Assembly: GCA_025362325.1 (NCBI GenBank)
Contig: JANYGO010000341.1
Location: 1-59,487 of the forward strand
DNA: 59,487 bases
Direction: 5' to 3'
Source of the DNA: Cyanobacteriota bacterium
GTDB taxonomy: Bacteria; Cyanobacteriota; Cyanobacteriia; Cyanobacteriales; Microcoleaceae
The notes beneath the pieces are model-generated. The model saw only the letters and a program-made list of their open reading frames with translations. It was not told where the DNA came from and searched no databases. Both the position numbers and the translations under genes were made by a program. Below are positions 1-7,944 of this stretch, piece after piece. The first letter of the stretch is position 1, and every line of letters begins with the position of its first letter.

Positions 1-680
1 TTGAGGCGTTCCATTTCTGGAGTAAATGTTTCGCCAACAAACGGAATTTGTTTGAATTGTTCCTCTAAGTTATCTTTGAGAAATTGCACCGGCTGCGAGA
101 GTCGCATCTTGTTCAAATAGCGGGTAATTGCGCCGACGTTGGGCGAGATTGACATCTCATTGTCGTTGAGCACTACCATCAGATTGGTTTTCGGCATATG
201 GCCCGCGTGGTTGATCGCTTCGAGTGCCATACCGCCAGTCAATGCGCCGTCGCCAATGACTGCTACAGTTTTAAAGTTTTCGCCCTTGAGGTCGCGCGCC
301 ATCGCCATTCCCAGGGCTGCGGAGATGCTTGTAGAAGCGTGACCGGCGCCGAAGTGGTCAAATTTGCTCTCGCAGCGCTTGAGGTAGCCTGCAACGCCGT
401 CTTTTTGGCGTAGGGTGTGAAACTTGTTGTAGCGGCCGGTGATCAATTTGTGCGGATAAGCTTGGTGGCCGACATCCCAGGTAACTTTGTCGCGATCGAG
501 GTCTAGTGTTTGGTAGAGTGCTAAGGTCAGTTCAACTACACCCAATCCGGGGCCTAGGTGGCCGCCACTAGCGGCTACTGTTTCTAAATGCTTTTCTCGA
601 ATTTGTCGGGCAATTTGTTCGAGTTGATGAATCGACAGGCCGTGTAATTGGTTTGGATGAGTCAGTTCGCTGAGATGCAT
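1..680 (-). CDS. dxs: 1-deoxy-D-xylulose-5-phosphate synthase, N-terminal part (runs off the left edge)
   Basis: First enzyme of the plastid/bacterial MEP isoprenoid pathway: condenses pyruvate and glyceraldehyde 3-phosphate using thiamine diphosphate. About 226 N-terminal residues are present out of a usual ~635. They start [12 protein letters not shown] and include the family's [15 protein letters not shown] stretch, [10 protein letters not shown], and the ThDP/Mg motif GDGALTGG with a downstream NDN about 28 residues later. The ATG at 678-680 is the only sensible start. The gene is cut by the window edge, so the transketolase central and C-terminal domains are not visible. It shares its pathway with ispD further along, but the two are not adjacent. 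Confidence 0.95.
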   Translation of the reverse strand, partial: MHLSELTHPNQLHGLSIHQLEQIARQIREKHLETVAASGGHLGPGLGVVELTLALYQTLDLDRDKVTWDVGHQAYPHKLITGRYNKFHTLRQKDGVAGYLKRCESKFDHFGAGHASTSISAALGMAMARDLKGENFKTVAVIGDGALTGGMALEAINHAGHMPKTNLMVVLNDNEMSISPNVGAITRYLNKMRLSQPVQFLKDNLEEQFKQIPFVGETFTPEMERL

Positions 681-918
681 ATTTTAAAATCCCGCTCCTA
701 AGAATTAGGACGAATCCTTAACAGATATAGGTTGTGCCTGCGGCGTTCGGTACGCGCAAACGTTAGAATAGTTTACCTGTTATTTGAGAAAATTGTTAGG
801 CGTAATAATTTTATTATTTTTGGTCTGGCAATTATAGTTAATAAATTGTGCGCCGTCAATATAAAAAATGCTTATGTTGTTAGCTGCTCGTGGCTCACTG
901 TTAGCTGCACGGGGATTA
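681..918. other. dxs upstream region, no gene seen
   Basis: AT-rich spacer upstream of dxs on the minus strand. The plus-strand open frame crossing it has unlikely composition and overlaps the DUF4926 gene, so it was not called. No repeat or RNA gene was recognised. Confidence 0.4.
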
Positions 919-1185
919 TTAGCGATTTAAAACTGGTTTTTGTAATGATGGCTGACTTTTTAGCCATTTGGTTTCTGCAAGCGGACTGTGATGCAAAATC
1001 ATTAACTGCGACTTGCTAAGGGCTTCTAGCGCGTAGGTACAACCTTGCAAATCGCTAAACTCAACCTCAACAAATTCTGCATCGTATTCATCAACTACTG
1101 TTCCCACTTGACCGCGATATAAGCCCTGTTCTGGTAAGTCTTCTAGTAATGCAATAACATCAAGCAGTTTGATTGTGAAATTCAT
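919..1185 (-). CDS. DUF4926-like small protein
   Basis: An 88-residue protein whose first ~65 residues fit the DUF4926 pattern: a short beta-rich domain with LLDVIALLEDLPE, then GLYRGQVGTVV, then a VEVEFSDLQG..TYAL segment. The family has no known biochemical function; members often sit beside small toxin-like or restriction-associated genes. The last ~20 residues (from about residue 70) do not look like the family and may be a local extension. It starts 3 nt after the stop of the broken DUF6887-like gene, on the same strand, so the three small genes 919-1592 look like one transcription unit. Family assignment is from memory of the motif pattern. Confidence 0.7.
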   Translation of the reverse strand: MNFTIKLLDVIALLEDLPEQGLYRGQVGTVVDEYDAEFVEVEFSDLQGCTYALEALSKSQLMILHHSPLAETKWLKSQPSLQKPVLNR

Positions 1186-1188
1186 CGT

Positions 1189-1413
1189 TTAGATACCGCG
1201 ATCGTTTTTCAGCTTAATTTTATCGACCAAAATTGCTGTTACCTCACTTTCAGGCTCGGCAAGGTCAAAAGGGTAAGGTTGACGTGCAGTATTAGGATCG
1301 CGGCGACTAATTAAAATTTGCAATGCCTACCGAAATGCTTGCTCATCATTTCTGTGTTCGGAAATGTATTGCTTTAATTCAGCATTCGTCATTTGGTGTA
1401 GGTTTTGTTTCAT
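1189..1413 (-). pseudogene. DUF6887-like small protein interrupted by an in-frame stop
   Basis: Reading from the ATG at 1411-1413 gives MKQNLHQMTNAELKQYISEH, then about 9 residues, then an in-frame TAG (complement of 1327-1329), after which the frame continues as ALQILISRRDPN..QPYPFDLAEPESE to a TAA at 1189-1191. The continuation has clear protein character and matches the layout I remember for cyanobacterial DUF6887 proteins, so the stop looks like a nonsense mutation (or sequencing error). The ATG overlaps the stop of the upstream DUF6888-like gene as ATGA, the usual sign of translational coupling. Function unknown. Confidence 0.55.
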
Positions 1414-1592
1414 ACGATAAAGCTCCCAATTCCATCTTCATCTATTAAAATAGCAATTTCATCAGCTACACCAGCCTGGATGTAGAGTGTTTTCAATTGG
1501 CGATCGTAACGAAACACATTGATTGGCTGATACAAATTTGAAAGCAATTGACAGAGGAATATCGCTGTGTTGGATTGCTTTTGCGTTGGCAA
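1410..1592 (-). CDS. DUF6888-like small protein
   Basis: A 60-residue protein containing QLLSNLYQPINVFRYD and a C-terminal ADEIAILIDEDG segment, the pattern I recall for cyanobacterial DUF6888, usually encoded just upstream of a DUF6887 partner as here. The start is a TTG at 1590-1592, preceded by AGGAG at suitable spacing. The stop overlaps the next gene's ATG (ATGA). The tight pair architecture resembles a toxin-antitoxin operon, but no such activity is established to my knowledge. Confidence 0.6.
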   Translation of the reverse strand: MPTQKQSNTAIFLCQLLSNLYQPINVFRYDRQLKTLYIQAGVADEIAILIDEDGIGSFIV

Positions 1593-1759
1593 GTCACAAC
1601 TCCTAATTTATTATACTGCTGGATGCCGTAAGTCTCAAGATGGGCGATAATTTCTAAGGGCCCAAGAAAGCCGATCGCCCTTCACGATTTATTGCTTGCC
1701 AATTCCAACACAAAAGGGCGATTCACGCTCGGGATAGCTTCGCCGCGCGTGCTTATCCA

Positions 1760-1993
1760 TTACAGCATTCGTTCTAACTCAGATGTTCGAGCATCTCCCA
1801 ATTTTTGGGCCCCAGTCGTATCAAAGATGATCGCGTGTTTAGTATTTGGTACTAACCGCCGTAAAATCTGGATATAGCCGTCAGCATCGCCACGCCGGTG
1901 GAAGCGCGCCACAACCAATCGCTGCATATTCGGGAGTTGGCGCACGATGCACCAGGGATGAATGTTTAATTTTGGCTTTGATGTTGGTATCAT
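1760..1993 (-). CDS. small hypothetical protein with HPWCIV motif
   Basis: About 77 residues from the ATG at 1991-1993. It contains IHPWCIVRQLPNMQRLVVAR followed by a Tyr/Leu-rich segment and NTKHAIIFDT. I recall this HPWCIV..LPNMQ..VARF pattern as recurrent in small uncharacterised ORFs of filamentous cyanobacteria, so I call it rather than dismiss it. The open frame extends upstream to 2119, but that part looks like repeat-rich intergenic DNA. It lies just upstream of, and divergent from, the XRE gene. No function can be proposed. Confidence 0.4.
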   Translation of the reverse strand: MIPTSKPKLNIHPWCIVRQLPNMQRLVVARFHRRGDADGYIQILRRLVPNTKHAIIFDTTGAQKLGDARTSELERML

Positions 1994-2127
1994 AGGGTAA
2001 TCTTTCCCCGCGTTTGCGGGGTTGGCTAGAAAAGCGATCGCCCTTAAGTTTTCGAGGCTAGGAGGGCGATCGTTTTCAGTGTATATAAACACTATATGTT
2101 GCATACGCATCAATGTCAAGTTAAAAC

Positions 2128-2340
2128 ATGGGATACGTTAGACTCCGGATTCGAGAACTAGCTGAACAAAAGGGTTGGACGCTAAAGCAAGTTGCCGATC
2201 GATCTGGAGTCAACTACAACACTGTCAGAAGCTACGTTCAGCGCGATACATTAAATACAGTCGATCTCTCCGCTGTCTACAAAATAGCCCGCGCCTTCGA
2301 CGTGACAATGGAAGATTTGGTTGAGATTTTGGAAGATTGA
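2128..2340 (+). CDS. XRE-family helix-turn-helix regulator
   Basis: A 70-residue single-domain Cro/C1-type DNA-binding protein. Residues 4-62 form the usual five-helix HTH: LRIRELAEQKGWTLKQVADR (helices 1-2), SGVNYNTVRSYVQ (recognition helix region), then LSAVYKIARAFDVTMEDLV. There is no sensor domain, so it is likely a small autoregulated repressor or antitoxin-like protein. Its stop is followed 20 nt later by a dispersed repeat (2361-2497) that separates it from the convergent gene. Confidence 0.8.
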   Translation: MGYVRLRIRELAEQKGWTLKQVADRSGVNYNTVRSYVQRDTLNTVDLSAVYKIARAFDVTMEDLVEILED

Positions 2341-2360
2341 GGGGCGCAGATGCAGATCCA

Positions 2361-2497
2361 GACGGCGGTTGAAACCGCGTCTACACAAACGATGTCCGAG
2401 CTCAGAGGGACTGAATAAAATAACGTAATTTTCACATCCTTGTCTTCAACCCACGGAGGTGGGTTTTGTTTGTATAGACGCGGTTTCAACCGCCCAG
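2361..2497. repeat. dispersed repeat family A, copy 1
   Basis: About 137 bp bounded by inverted ends: GGCGGTTGAAACCGCGTCTA at the left and its near complement at the right, with an internal small hairpin around ACCCACGGAGGTGGGT. Each end is itself palindromic (GCGGTTGAAACCGC). It lies between convergent genes, 20 nt after the XRE stop and 3 nt from the stop of the gene on the other strand. Five related copies occur at 13468, 37869, 51771, 55227 and 57334. It may act as a bidirectional transcript end, but that is inference. Confidence 0.85.
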
Positions 2498-2500
2498 TCT

Positions 2501-4588
2501 TTATCCTCGCGTTTGACTTTGCCGAATTTCTGCCAACAGCCGCTCTTGACTTTTCGCAGGTTCTTTGCAAGTCAAACACTCGCAAACTAACCCGATCACA
2601 CCTTCAGGCAAATCAGCCTCAATCTGACAAACCGCAGTCGGAAAATACTGCGAAATCAACCCCGAAATCTGGTCGGACGACGTGCGAATCAGGGTAGAAT
2701 GCTGATACCAATCCAGAGCCGAAAGCAGACTCGGACAAGCTTGGGGAGTATCTCGGATAATACTGCTGAAAGCTTGCAAACCTTGTTGGGCGCGATCGAG
2801 ATATTCTAAATTTGGGGCCAGCAACGCTAAGCGAATCAAAGAGGCGATCGCAATTCCATTCGCCGCCGGAGTTGCATTGTCGATATAACTGCGTTCCCGC
2901 ACCAACAAATTCCCGCTAACATCCTGAGCAGCATTGTAATATCCTCCCAATTCCACACTCCACAAAAACTCATCAAACTCATCTTGTACCTGCACCGCTT
3001 TCTCCAACCAAAACTGAGAATTTGGCAACTGTTTAGTCTCATCCCCGTTTCCTAAAGTCCAACTTCCTTGATGCAAATCCAACAAAGCTTTCACAAACAA
3101 AGCATAATCTTCGGACTGCGCCGCCACAGCAGATTGTCCGTCATAATTCAGCCGCTGAAACCGTCCATCCGTCCACTGATTGTCTAATATAAAATTAGCA
3201 GCATTCACAGCTAATTCCAGATATTCCAAATTGCCAAAAACAGCCGCCGCCCGCGCCAAACCCGAAATCATTAAGCTATTCCAAGCAGCAATCATTTTCG
3301 TGTCAGTAACTGCGGGAATTCTACCAGGCCAACTGTCGTTTTTCGCTTCCTGATTGTTGCAGGCTGGCGGAAAATTTTTCACACTGTCGGGATTGCCGCC
3401 GTAGCGCACAGCAAAAAGTTTAGCTAAAGCCGTTTCTACAGTGGCGCTGAGTTTTCCCGGATGGCGGCGCTGCAATACATTTTTTCCTTCAAAATTACCG
3501 CCGCGAGTCACAGTAAACTGTGCTTGAATTTCCGTTAATTCTTCAGCAGTTAACAGTTGTTCTAGTTCGGCATAAGTCCAAACATAAAACGCTCCTTCCT
3601 CCGGTTCAACTTCTTCTGAAGTGTTAAAACTGTCGGCATCCTGTGCAGCGTAAAAATAGCCTGTGGGCGCAATCATTTCTCGCTTCAACCATTCTACTGT
3701 CCGCGCGATCGCACTTTCAAAAGCAGGCTCTTGTACGCCCGCGCTCCACAAATTCGCTAAATACTCAACAATTTGACCGTTGTCGTAGAGCATTTTTTCA
3801 AAGTGCGGCACAGTCCAAGCTGCATCAACCGTGTAGCGGTGAAATCCCCCGGCTACATGGTCGTAAATGCCGCCCAATGCTAAGTCTAATCCGCGCTGAG
3901 TGCACACTTGTTTGCTGTCGTGTTTTGCATCAAAATCAAAGCGCGTTCCCCGCAGTGTTAGCTCAGCATAAGGCATCATCGGAAAACTGGGCCCGGAGTT
4001 GCTGCCGGAAATAATTCCGGTGTTGAATTCTAAGCCTTTTTGGAATATTTCGCGATTTAATTCTGCGGTTACTGCTGACAACATTGCAGACTGTTGGAGG
4101 TTGTCTAAAATCTCTGCTTTGAAGGCTTGCAATTTGCGTTTTTCTGTGTCGTAAAAGCGCCGAATTGACTGCAAAACTTCTAGAAATCCTGGCCGTCCGT
4201 AGCGCGGACTTACGGGGAAATAAGTGCCTCCGTAGAATGGAACTCGCTCGTCTGGGGTGAGAAAAACGTTGAGTGGCCAACCGCCTTGGCCTGTCATCAT
4301 TTGCAAGGTTTGCATATAAATGCTGTCGATGTCCGGGCGTTCTTCGCGATCGACTTTTATCGGTATAAAGTGCGAATTCATGTATTCGGCGATCGCGCTA
4401 TCCGAAAAAGCCTCCCCTTCCATCACCGTACACCAGTGGCAGCTAGAATAGCCAATTGACAGGAAAATCGGTTTATTTTGGATCTCGGCGGTTGCTAAGG
4501 CTTCGTCGCACCATGGCCACCAGTCGATCGGGTTTTCGGCGTGTTTCCGCAGGTAAAGGCTTTGGGATTGAGCAAGACGGTTGACCAT
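2501..4588 (-). CDS. YyaL/DUF255 thioredoxin-fold protein
   Basis: A 695-residue protein of the YyaL / spermatogenesis-associated-protein-20 family. The N-terminal ~165 residues are a thioredoxin-like domain with IGYSSCHWCTVME (a CxxC pair near residue 52) and VDREERPDI; the rest is an (alpha/alpha)6-barrel-like region. Motifs GQGGWPLNVFLTPD, VPHFEKMLYDNGQ and DTKMIAAWNSLMISGLA are typical. Length is normal for the family. The biochemical role is not settled; a sugar-epimerase or redox link has been suggested for relatives. Start chosen at the ATG at 4586-4588 rather than the TTG two codons upstream. Its stop lies beside repeat copy A1. Confidence 0.93.
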   Translation of the reverse strand: MVNRLAQSQSLYLRKHAENPIDWWPWCDEALATAEIQNKPIFLSIGYSSCHWCTVMEGEAFSDSAIAEYMNSHFIPIKVDREERPDIDSIYMQTLQMMTGQGGWPLNVFLTPDERVPFYGGTYFPVSPRYGRPGFLEVLQSIRRFYDTEKRKLQAFKAEILDNLQQSAMLSAVTAELNREIFQKGLEFNTGIISGSNSGPSFPMMPYAELTLRGTRFDFDAKHDSKQVCTQRGLDLALGGIYDHVAGGFHRYTVDAAWTVPHFEKMLYDNGQIVEYLANLWSAGVQEPAFESAIARTVEWLKREMIAPTGYFYAAQDADSFNTSEEVEPEEGAFYVWTYAELEQLLTAEELTEIQAQFTVTRGGNFEGKNVLQRRHPGKLSATVETALAKLFAVRYGGNPDSVKNFPPACNNQEAKNDSWPGRIPAVTDTKMIAAWNSLMISGLARAAAVFGNLEYLELAVNAANFILDNQWTDGRFQRLNYDGQSAVAAQSEDYALFVKALLDLHQGSWTLGNGDETKQLPNSQFWLEKAVQVQDEFDEFLWSVELGGYYNAAQDVSGNLLVRERSYIDNATPAANGIAIASLIRLALLAPNLEYLDRAQQGLQAFSSIIRDTPQACPSLLSALDWYQHSTLIRTSSDQISGLISQYFPTAVCQIEADLPEGVIGLVCECLTCKEPAKSQERLLAEIRQSQTRG

Positions 4589-4715
4589 AATCAAATCTAC
4601 TTTAACTCGTGCTGGGTAAGCTTGTCAGTTCTCTAGCAGTTTAGCGCGATCTGTTTTAGTTGAGTTGTTGGCGACAATCATGTTTTAATATTAGCACTGA
4701 TTTTTTCGATATAAA

Positions 4716-6311
4716 ATGAGTTTATCATCTCGGAGAATTTTCAATCAACGGCTCGGACAGTTTTTGCTGAGTGCGGCCGTTCCTCCTGCTGTTCTCAAAC
4801 AGTGCCAAGCCGAACCATCGAAGCAAGCCGAACCCTCGAACCAACCTGTATTAAAAACTAATACTAACAAAGTTCCGGCGAAAAAAGTAATTCCCGAAGT
4901 AGAATTATTCGTACCGACTTTTTTAGGAAACGACCAGCGCAGATTCTACGGTCGAGGTGTCCCCAAAGGCTTGAAGTTAATCGACAAATTTGAGCTAGGA
5001 AGCGGTCGAACTTTTATGGGCAGACAATCGCAAATTTGGAGCGGTGCGGGTTGGACGGGACAGCCAACAATTACCAGAGACCGAGACAAAACTTATTTAA
5101 TTATAGGTTCGTTCGACCACTATTTGCACAAAATAGACATGGCGACGAATAAAGAAGTTTGGCGGTATGAGTTTGATGATATAATTAAAGGAACTTCCAC
5201 AATTTATATCGACAAAACAGCCAGCGCCGAAAACAGAATTGTGATTTTGCAAGGCAGCCGCAGCGGCGGTGGTGGCAAAAATGTCGTACCGAGTTTTAGG
5301 GCAGTGTCTTTTAGAACTGGCAAGGAACTGTGGAAGTTGGACATCAGGAGAACGCCCAGCTACAGTCAGGATAATGACAGCAGTCCTTTGTATCTGGGTG
5401 ATGGCGTGTTGTTCAATGCGGGGGAAAATGCGATCGGCTATTTTCTCAATAGTTCTGCCAGCCAAGCCAAAGTCAAACAAGGAATCAAGCAACCGCAAAT
5501 CTTGTCGGAAGTGCAGCTTTATGCGCCGGGAGATATCAGCAAGCACGGCGGCAATTTGGTAGCGGAATCATCACCATCCAGGCTGAAAGATAGACTATTT
5601 ATTTCTGCTGGTTCCGGTCATATTTATGGTATCAGCATTAAAACCAAAAAGATTGTTTGGGATTTCTATACTGGTTCAGATATAGATGGAAGTGCTGTAA
5701 TTTCTAAATCGGGAAAACTGTTTTGTGCTATTGAAAAACAATACATTGCGGGTAACGGCGGAGTTCTCAAACTGAATCCGAACAAAGAACCTAATGCCAG
5801 CGTCGAATGGTTTTTACCGACCGGAAACCGCCGGCTTGCTGGCTGGGAAGGCGGGATAATTGGCTCGGTGGCGCTGAATGACGAGTACAATCCTGGGGAG
5901 TTTCCGCTGCTATTTGCCACAAATGCGATCGACGGCAATTTATACATCGGTTCCCAAGATACGATTACAGGTAAAAAGAATGCTGTGCCTTGGCGAAATC
6001 AGTCTTATGAGACTCCGGTAATCGTGTTTAAAAAAGAGATTGGTTCTTCAATTTCGACTCCGATTTTTACCGATGGCAATAAACTCATCAGTGCGGGATA
6101 TAATGGTGTTTATTTATTCGATTTGAAGTGGGAACGAGCGAAGTCTGGAGATAATAATGCTTTGAAAAATGCTAAAGGCGAGTTTTACCGTTTGAAAGTA
6201 AAAGAATCGGGGAGATTTAAACCGGGTTTATCCTTTGAGGCGACACCTGTAGTTTGGGACGGAATTGTGAGGATTTGCGCGAGAGACGGCTGGATGTATA
6301 CTTTGGGTTAA
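4716..6311 (+). CDS. PQQ-like beta-propeller protein, probably exported
   Basis: A 531-residue protein. The N-terminus SSRRIFNQRLGQFLLSAAV resembles a Tat-type signal (twin Arg then a hydrophobic stretch), followed by a low-complexity Pro/Ser/Lys linker to about residue 55. From about residue 100 onward it shows repeated beta-propeller blades of the quinoprotein/BamB type: YLIIGSFDHYLHKIDMATNK, SFRTGKELWKLDIR, FISAGSGHIYGISIKTKKIV, NLYIGSQD and RICARDGWMYTLG. Expected in the periplasm or thylakoid lumen as a binding or scaffold protein. No dehydrogenase cofactor residues can be asserted. It is transcribed divergently from the YyaL gene across a ~127 bp spacer. Confidence 0.8.
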   Translation: MSLSSRRIFNQRLGQFLLSAAVPPAVLKQCQAEPSKQAEPSNQPVLKTNTNKVPAKKVIPEVELFVPTFLGNDQRRFYGRGVPKGLKLIDKFELGSGRTFMGRQSQIWSGAGWTGQPTITRDRDKTYLIIGSFDHYLHKIDMATNKEVWRYEFDDIIKGTSTIYIDKTASAENRIVILQGSRSGGGGKNVVPSFRAVSFRTGKELWKLDIRRTPSYSQDNDSSPLYLGDGVLFNAGENAIGYFLNSSASQAKVKQGIKQPQILSEVQLYAPGDISKHGGNLVAESSPSRLKDRLFISAGSGHIYGISIKTKKIVWDFYTGSDIDGSAVISKSGKLFCAIEKQYIAGNGGVLKLNPNKEPNASVEWFLPTGNRRLAGWEGGIIGSVALNDEYNPGEFPLLFATNAIDGNLYIGSQDTITGKKNAVPWRNQSYETPVIVFKKEIGSSISTPIFTDGNKLISAGYNGVYLFDLKWERAKSGDNNALKNAKGEFYRLKVKESGRFKPGLSFEATPVVWDGIVRICARDGWMYTLG

Positions 6312-6316
6312 AATCA

Positions 6317-6352
6317 AGGTTTGTAGTGAGGACTTTAGTCCGCATTTTCCAG
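6317..6352. repeat. half copy of the GGACTnnAGTCC repeat family C
   Basis: Just downstream of the beta-propeller stop, TGTAGTGAGGACTTTAGTCC followed by GC. Related inverted copies occur at 19776, 29196, 37770, 53296 and 59171. Here only one arm is present. Confidence 0.6.
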
Positions 6353-6443
6353 GTGTTGAAATCCGCCAATGCCACCACCTGCCGTTTAACAGCGCTTATC
6401 TCTATCATAGAAAGGATGTCAGGAATTATAGGAAACTTGTTAT

Positions 6444-6941
6444 ATGCCGACAAATGAAAGTCAAATAAGTCAAATTTACGGTTCAGAAGATGCCCAAGGT
6501 ATTTTACAACTTGCGATCGCCCGCCGACAAGATGAAGGCGAACTTTCCCGAGTCCAGCTTTTCGAGATTGCGGCGGAATTGGGCATTTCCGAACAGGATA
6601 TTGTGGCCGCCGAACAGCAATGGTTAGCCACTAGAGGGGAATTTCAAGAAAAGCTAGTTTTTAACACTTACCGTCGCGGCAAATTGCAGAAAAATGTGAC
6701 AAAGTACGGCATTATCAATACTTTTTTAGTTTTGTTTAATCTAGCAGGATCTCACGAGCTTTCTTGGTCGCTGTTCATTTTACTAACGTGGGGATTGGGA
6801 TTGTCGCTGAATGCTTGGAATGTTTATCAAACTGAAGGGGAAGATTACGAACAAGCATTTCAGCGGTGGCGTTTGAAGAAACAGGTGGGACAGTCGATAG
6901 GTACTGCGACAGATAAGTTTATGAAGTGGTTGCAGTCGTGA
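6444..6941 (+). CDS. 2TM-domain membrane protein
   Basis: A 165-residue protein. The N-terminal ~65 residues are soluble and helical (LAIARRQDEGELSRVQLFEI..ELGISEQDIVAA), resembling short SHOCT/HTH-like segments. Residues ~85-130 contain the two hydrophobic helices of the 2TM domain: YGIINTFLVLFNLAG and LFILLTWGLGLSLNAW. A charged tail follows (DYEQAFQRWRLKKQ). 2TM proteins are small inner-membrane proteins of unknown role, sometimes fused to regulatory domains. No partner is obvious nearby. Confidence 0.8.
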   Translation: MPTNESQISQIYGSEDAQGILQLAIARRQDEGELSRVQLFEIAAELGISEQDIVAAEQQWLATRGEFQEKLVFNTYRRGKLQKNVTKYGIINTFLVLFNLAGSHELSWSLFILLTWGLGLSLNAWNVYQTEGEDYEQAFQRWRLKKQVGQSIGTATDKFMKWLQS

Positions 6942-6975
6942 TATGTACTCACTTGTCGGGTGCGCAGTGCGCACC

Positions 6976-7851
6976 TTAATACTCAGGATCGATACCCAAA
7001 GCTCTTAACTGAGCCGCCAGTCGATCGCCCCGCTGTCGTTCTTGCTCAGCTTGTTGTTGAGCCAATTCTTTCTCCTGTTGCTCTTGTTCGGCACGCTGTT
7101 GCTCGCGATCGGCACGCTGTCCCTCTTGTTCGGCTCGTTCTCCACCTGTCAGCAACAAATTGCCTTCTGCGTCCCAAAAACGCAACCAAGGCAATTCGGC
7201 ATTTTGATACTGTCCTTGCCACATTCCTAATTCCACACCCAAAGGCCCAATTGGATAGTGTCCGCGATCGTTGGCTGACAATAACTGATAGTTACCTGTT
7301 AGCAACTGATACACTTCTACGCTAGCTCGACTCACTTCATAAATAGCGTAGAACGGCACACGAATTGCTTGTTCGTAAACCCAAAACTTGCCAGTCTTAG
7401 GAGTTGCATCTCGTTCTTCGGAGCCGTCGCCCGAAACAAATTTGATGACAATTAAAGGTGCGATCACTTCGTACCACATCACGTAAGAACGCCGAATTTG
7501 ACCGTCAACTAATGGCGACACGTTGGGAACATAAAACCAATCGGGTGCTTCAGCTCCTTTGTCTGTCGGGTCTGTTAAACGCCAATAAATGCCGCAATCT
7601 TGACCTATGCAATATTGATTATCCCGATGGCGCTGCTGCAATAGCGGGGTGATGGCATCAGTCAGCAGAATGCTTTGGGGATGCTCCTGAAAGTTTTTCA
7701 CAAATGTACCGTCTTCGTCGGGCAGTTGAGTGTGGTCGGGAGGGCGATCGATTATTGGTGTATAGTTTGTATCTCCCTCGGATTCTGGCAGTTGAGTGTG
7801 GTCTGGCAGTCGATTGGCTATGGTCGAGGCTTTTGTTTTAGAAGCAGTCAT
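6976..7851 (-). CDS. Uma2-family (DUF820) nuclease-fold protein with coiled-coil tail
   Basis: A 291-residue member of the Uma2/DUF820 PD-(D/E)XK-fold family, greatly expanded in cyanobacteria. The core (about residues 60-215) has PDWFYVPNV, the strand VIAPLIVIKFVSGDGSEERD, then the Lys-containing KTGKFWVYEQA and VPFYAIYEV, then PLGVELGMWQG near the end. Residues ~228-280 are a Glu/Gln/Arg-rich coiled coil built of EQ(E/Q)QRA-type repeats, ending in LRALGIDPEY, a common tail for this subfamily. The N-terminus has two copies of a PDHTQLP segment. Nuclease activity is presumed from the fold and not shown for most members. Confidence 0.9.
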   Translation of the reverse strand: MTASKTKASTIANRLPDHTQLPESEGDTNYTPIIDRPPDHTQLPDEDGTFVKNFQEHPQSILLTDAITPLLQQRHRDNQYCIGQDCGIYWRLTDPTDKGAEAPDWFYVPNVSPLVDGQIRRSYVMWYEVIAPLIVIKFVSGDGSEERDATPKTGKFWVYEQAIRVPFYAIYEVSRASVEVYQLLTGNYQLLSANDRGHYPIGPLGVELGMWQGQYQNAELPWLRFWDAEGNLLLTGGERAEQEGQRADREQQRAEQEQQEKELAQQQAEQERQRGDRLAAQLRALGIDPEY

Positions 7852-7944
7852 AGCGGTAACAGTTAATTAAATTTAGATTATTTATCAAAAATAATAGCAG
7901 TTTTAGTGCTAAATCGTCACTATTTTAGTGTTACAAATTGCATC

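Noticed and set aside
732..1019. 95-codon plus-strand frame upstream of dxs
   Set aside because: It overlaps the DUF4926 gene, has no ribosome site and shows low-complexity hydrophobic composition; a shadow frame.
2361..2497. CRISPR array
   Set aside because: Repeats are palindromic elements scattered singly, not equally spaced direct repeats with unique spacers; no cas gene is present anywhere.
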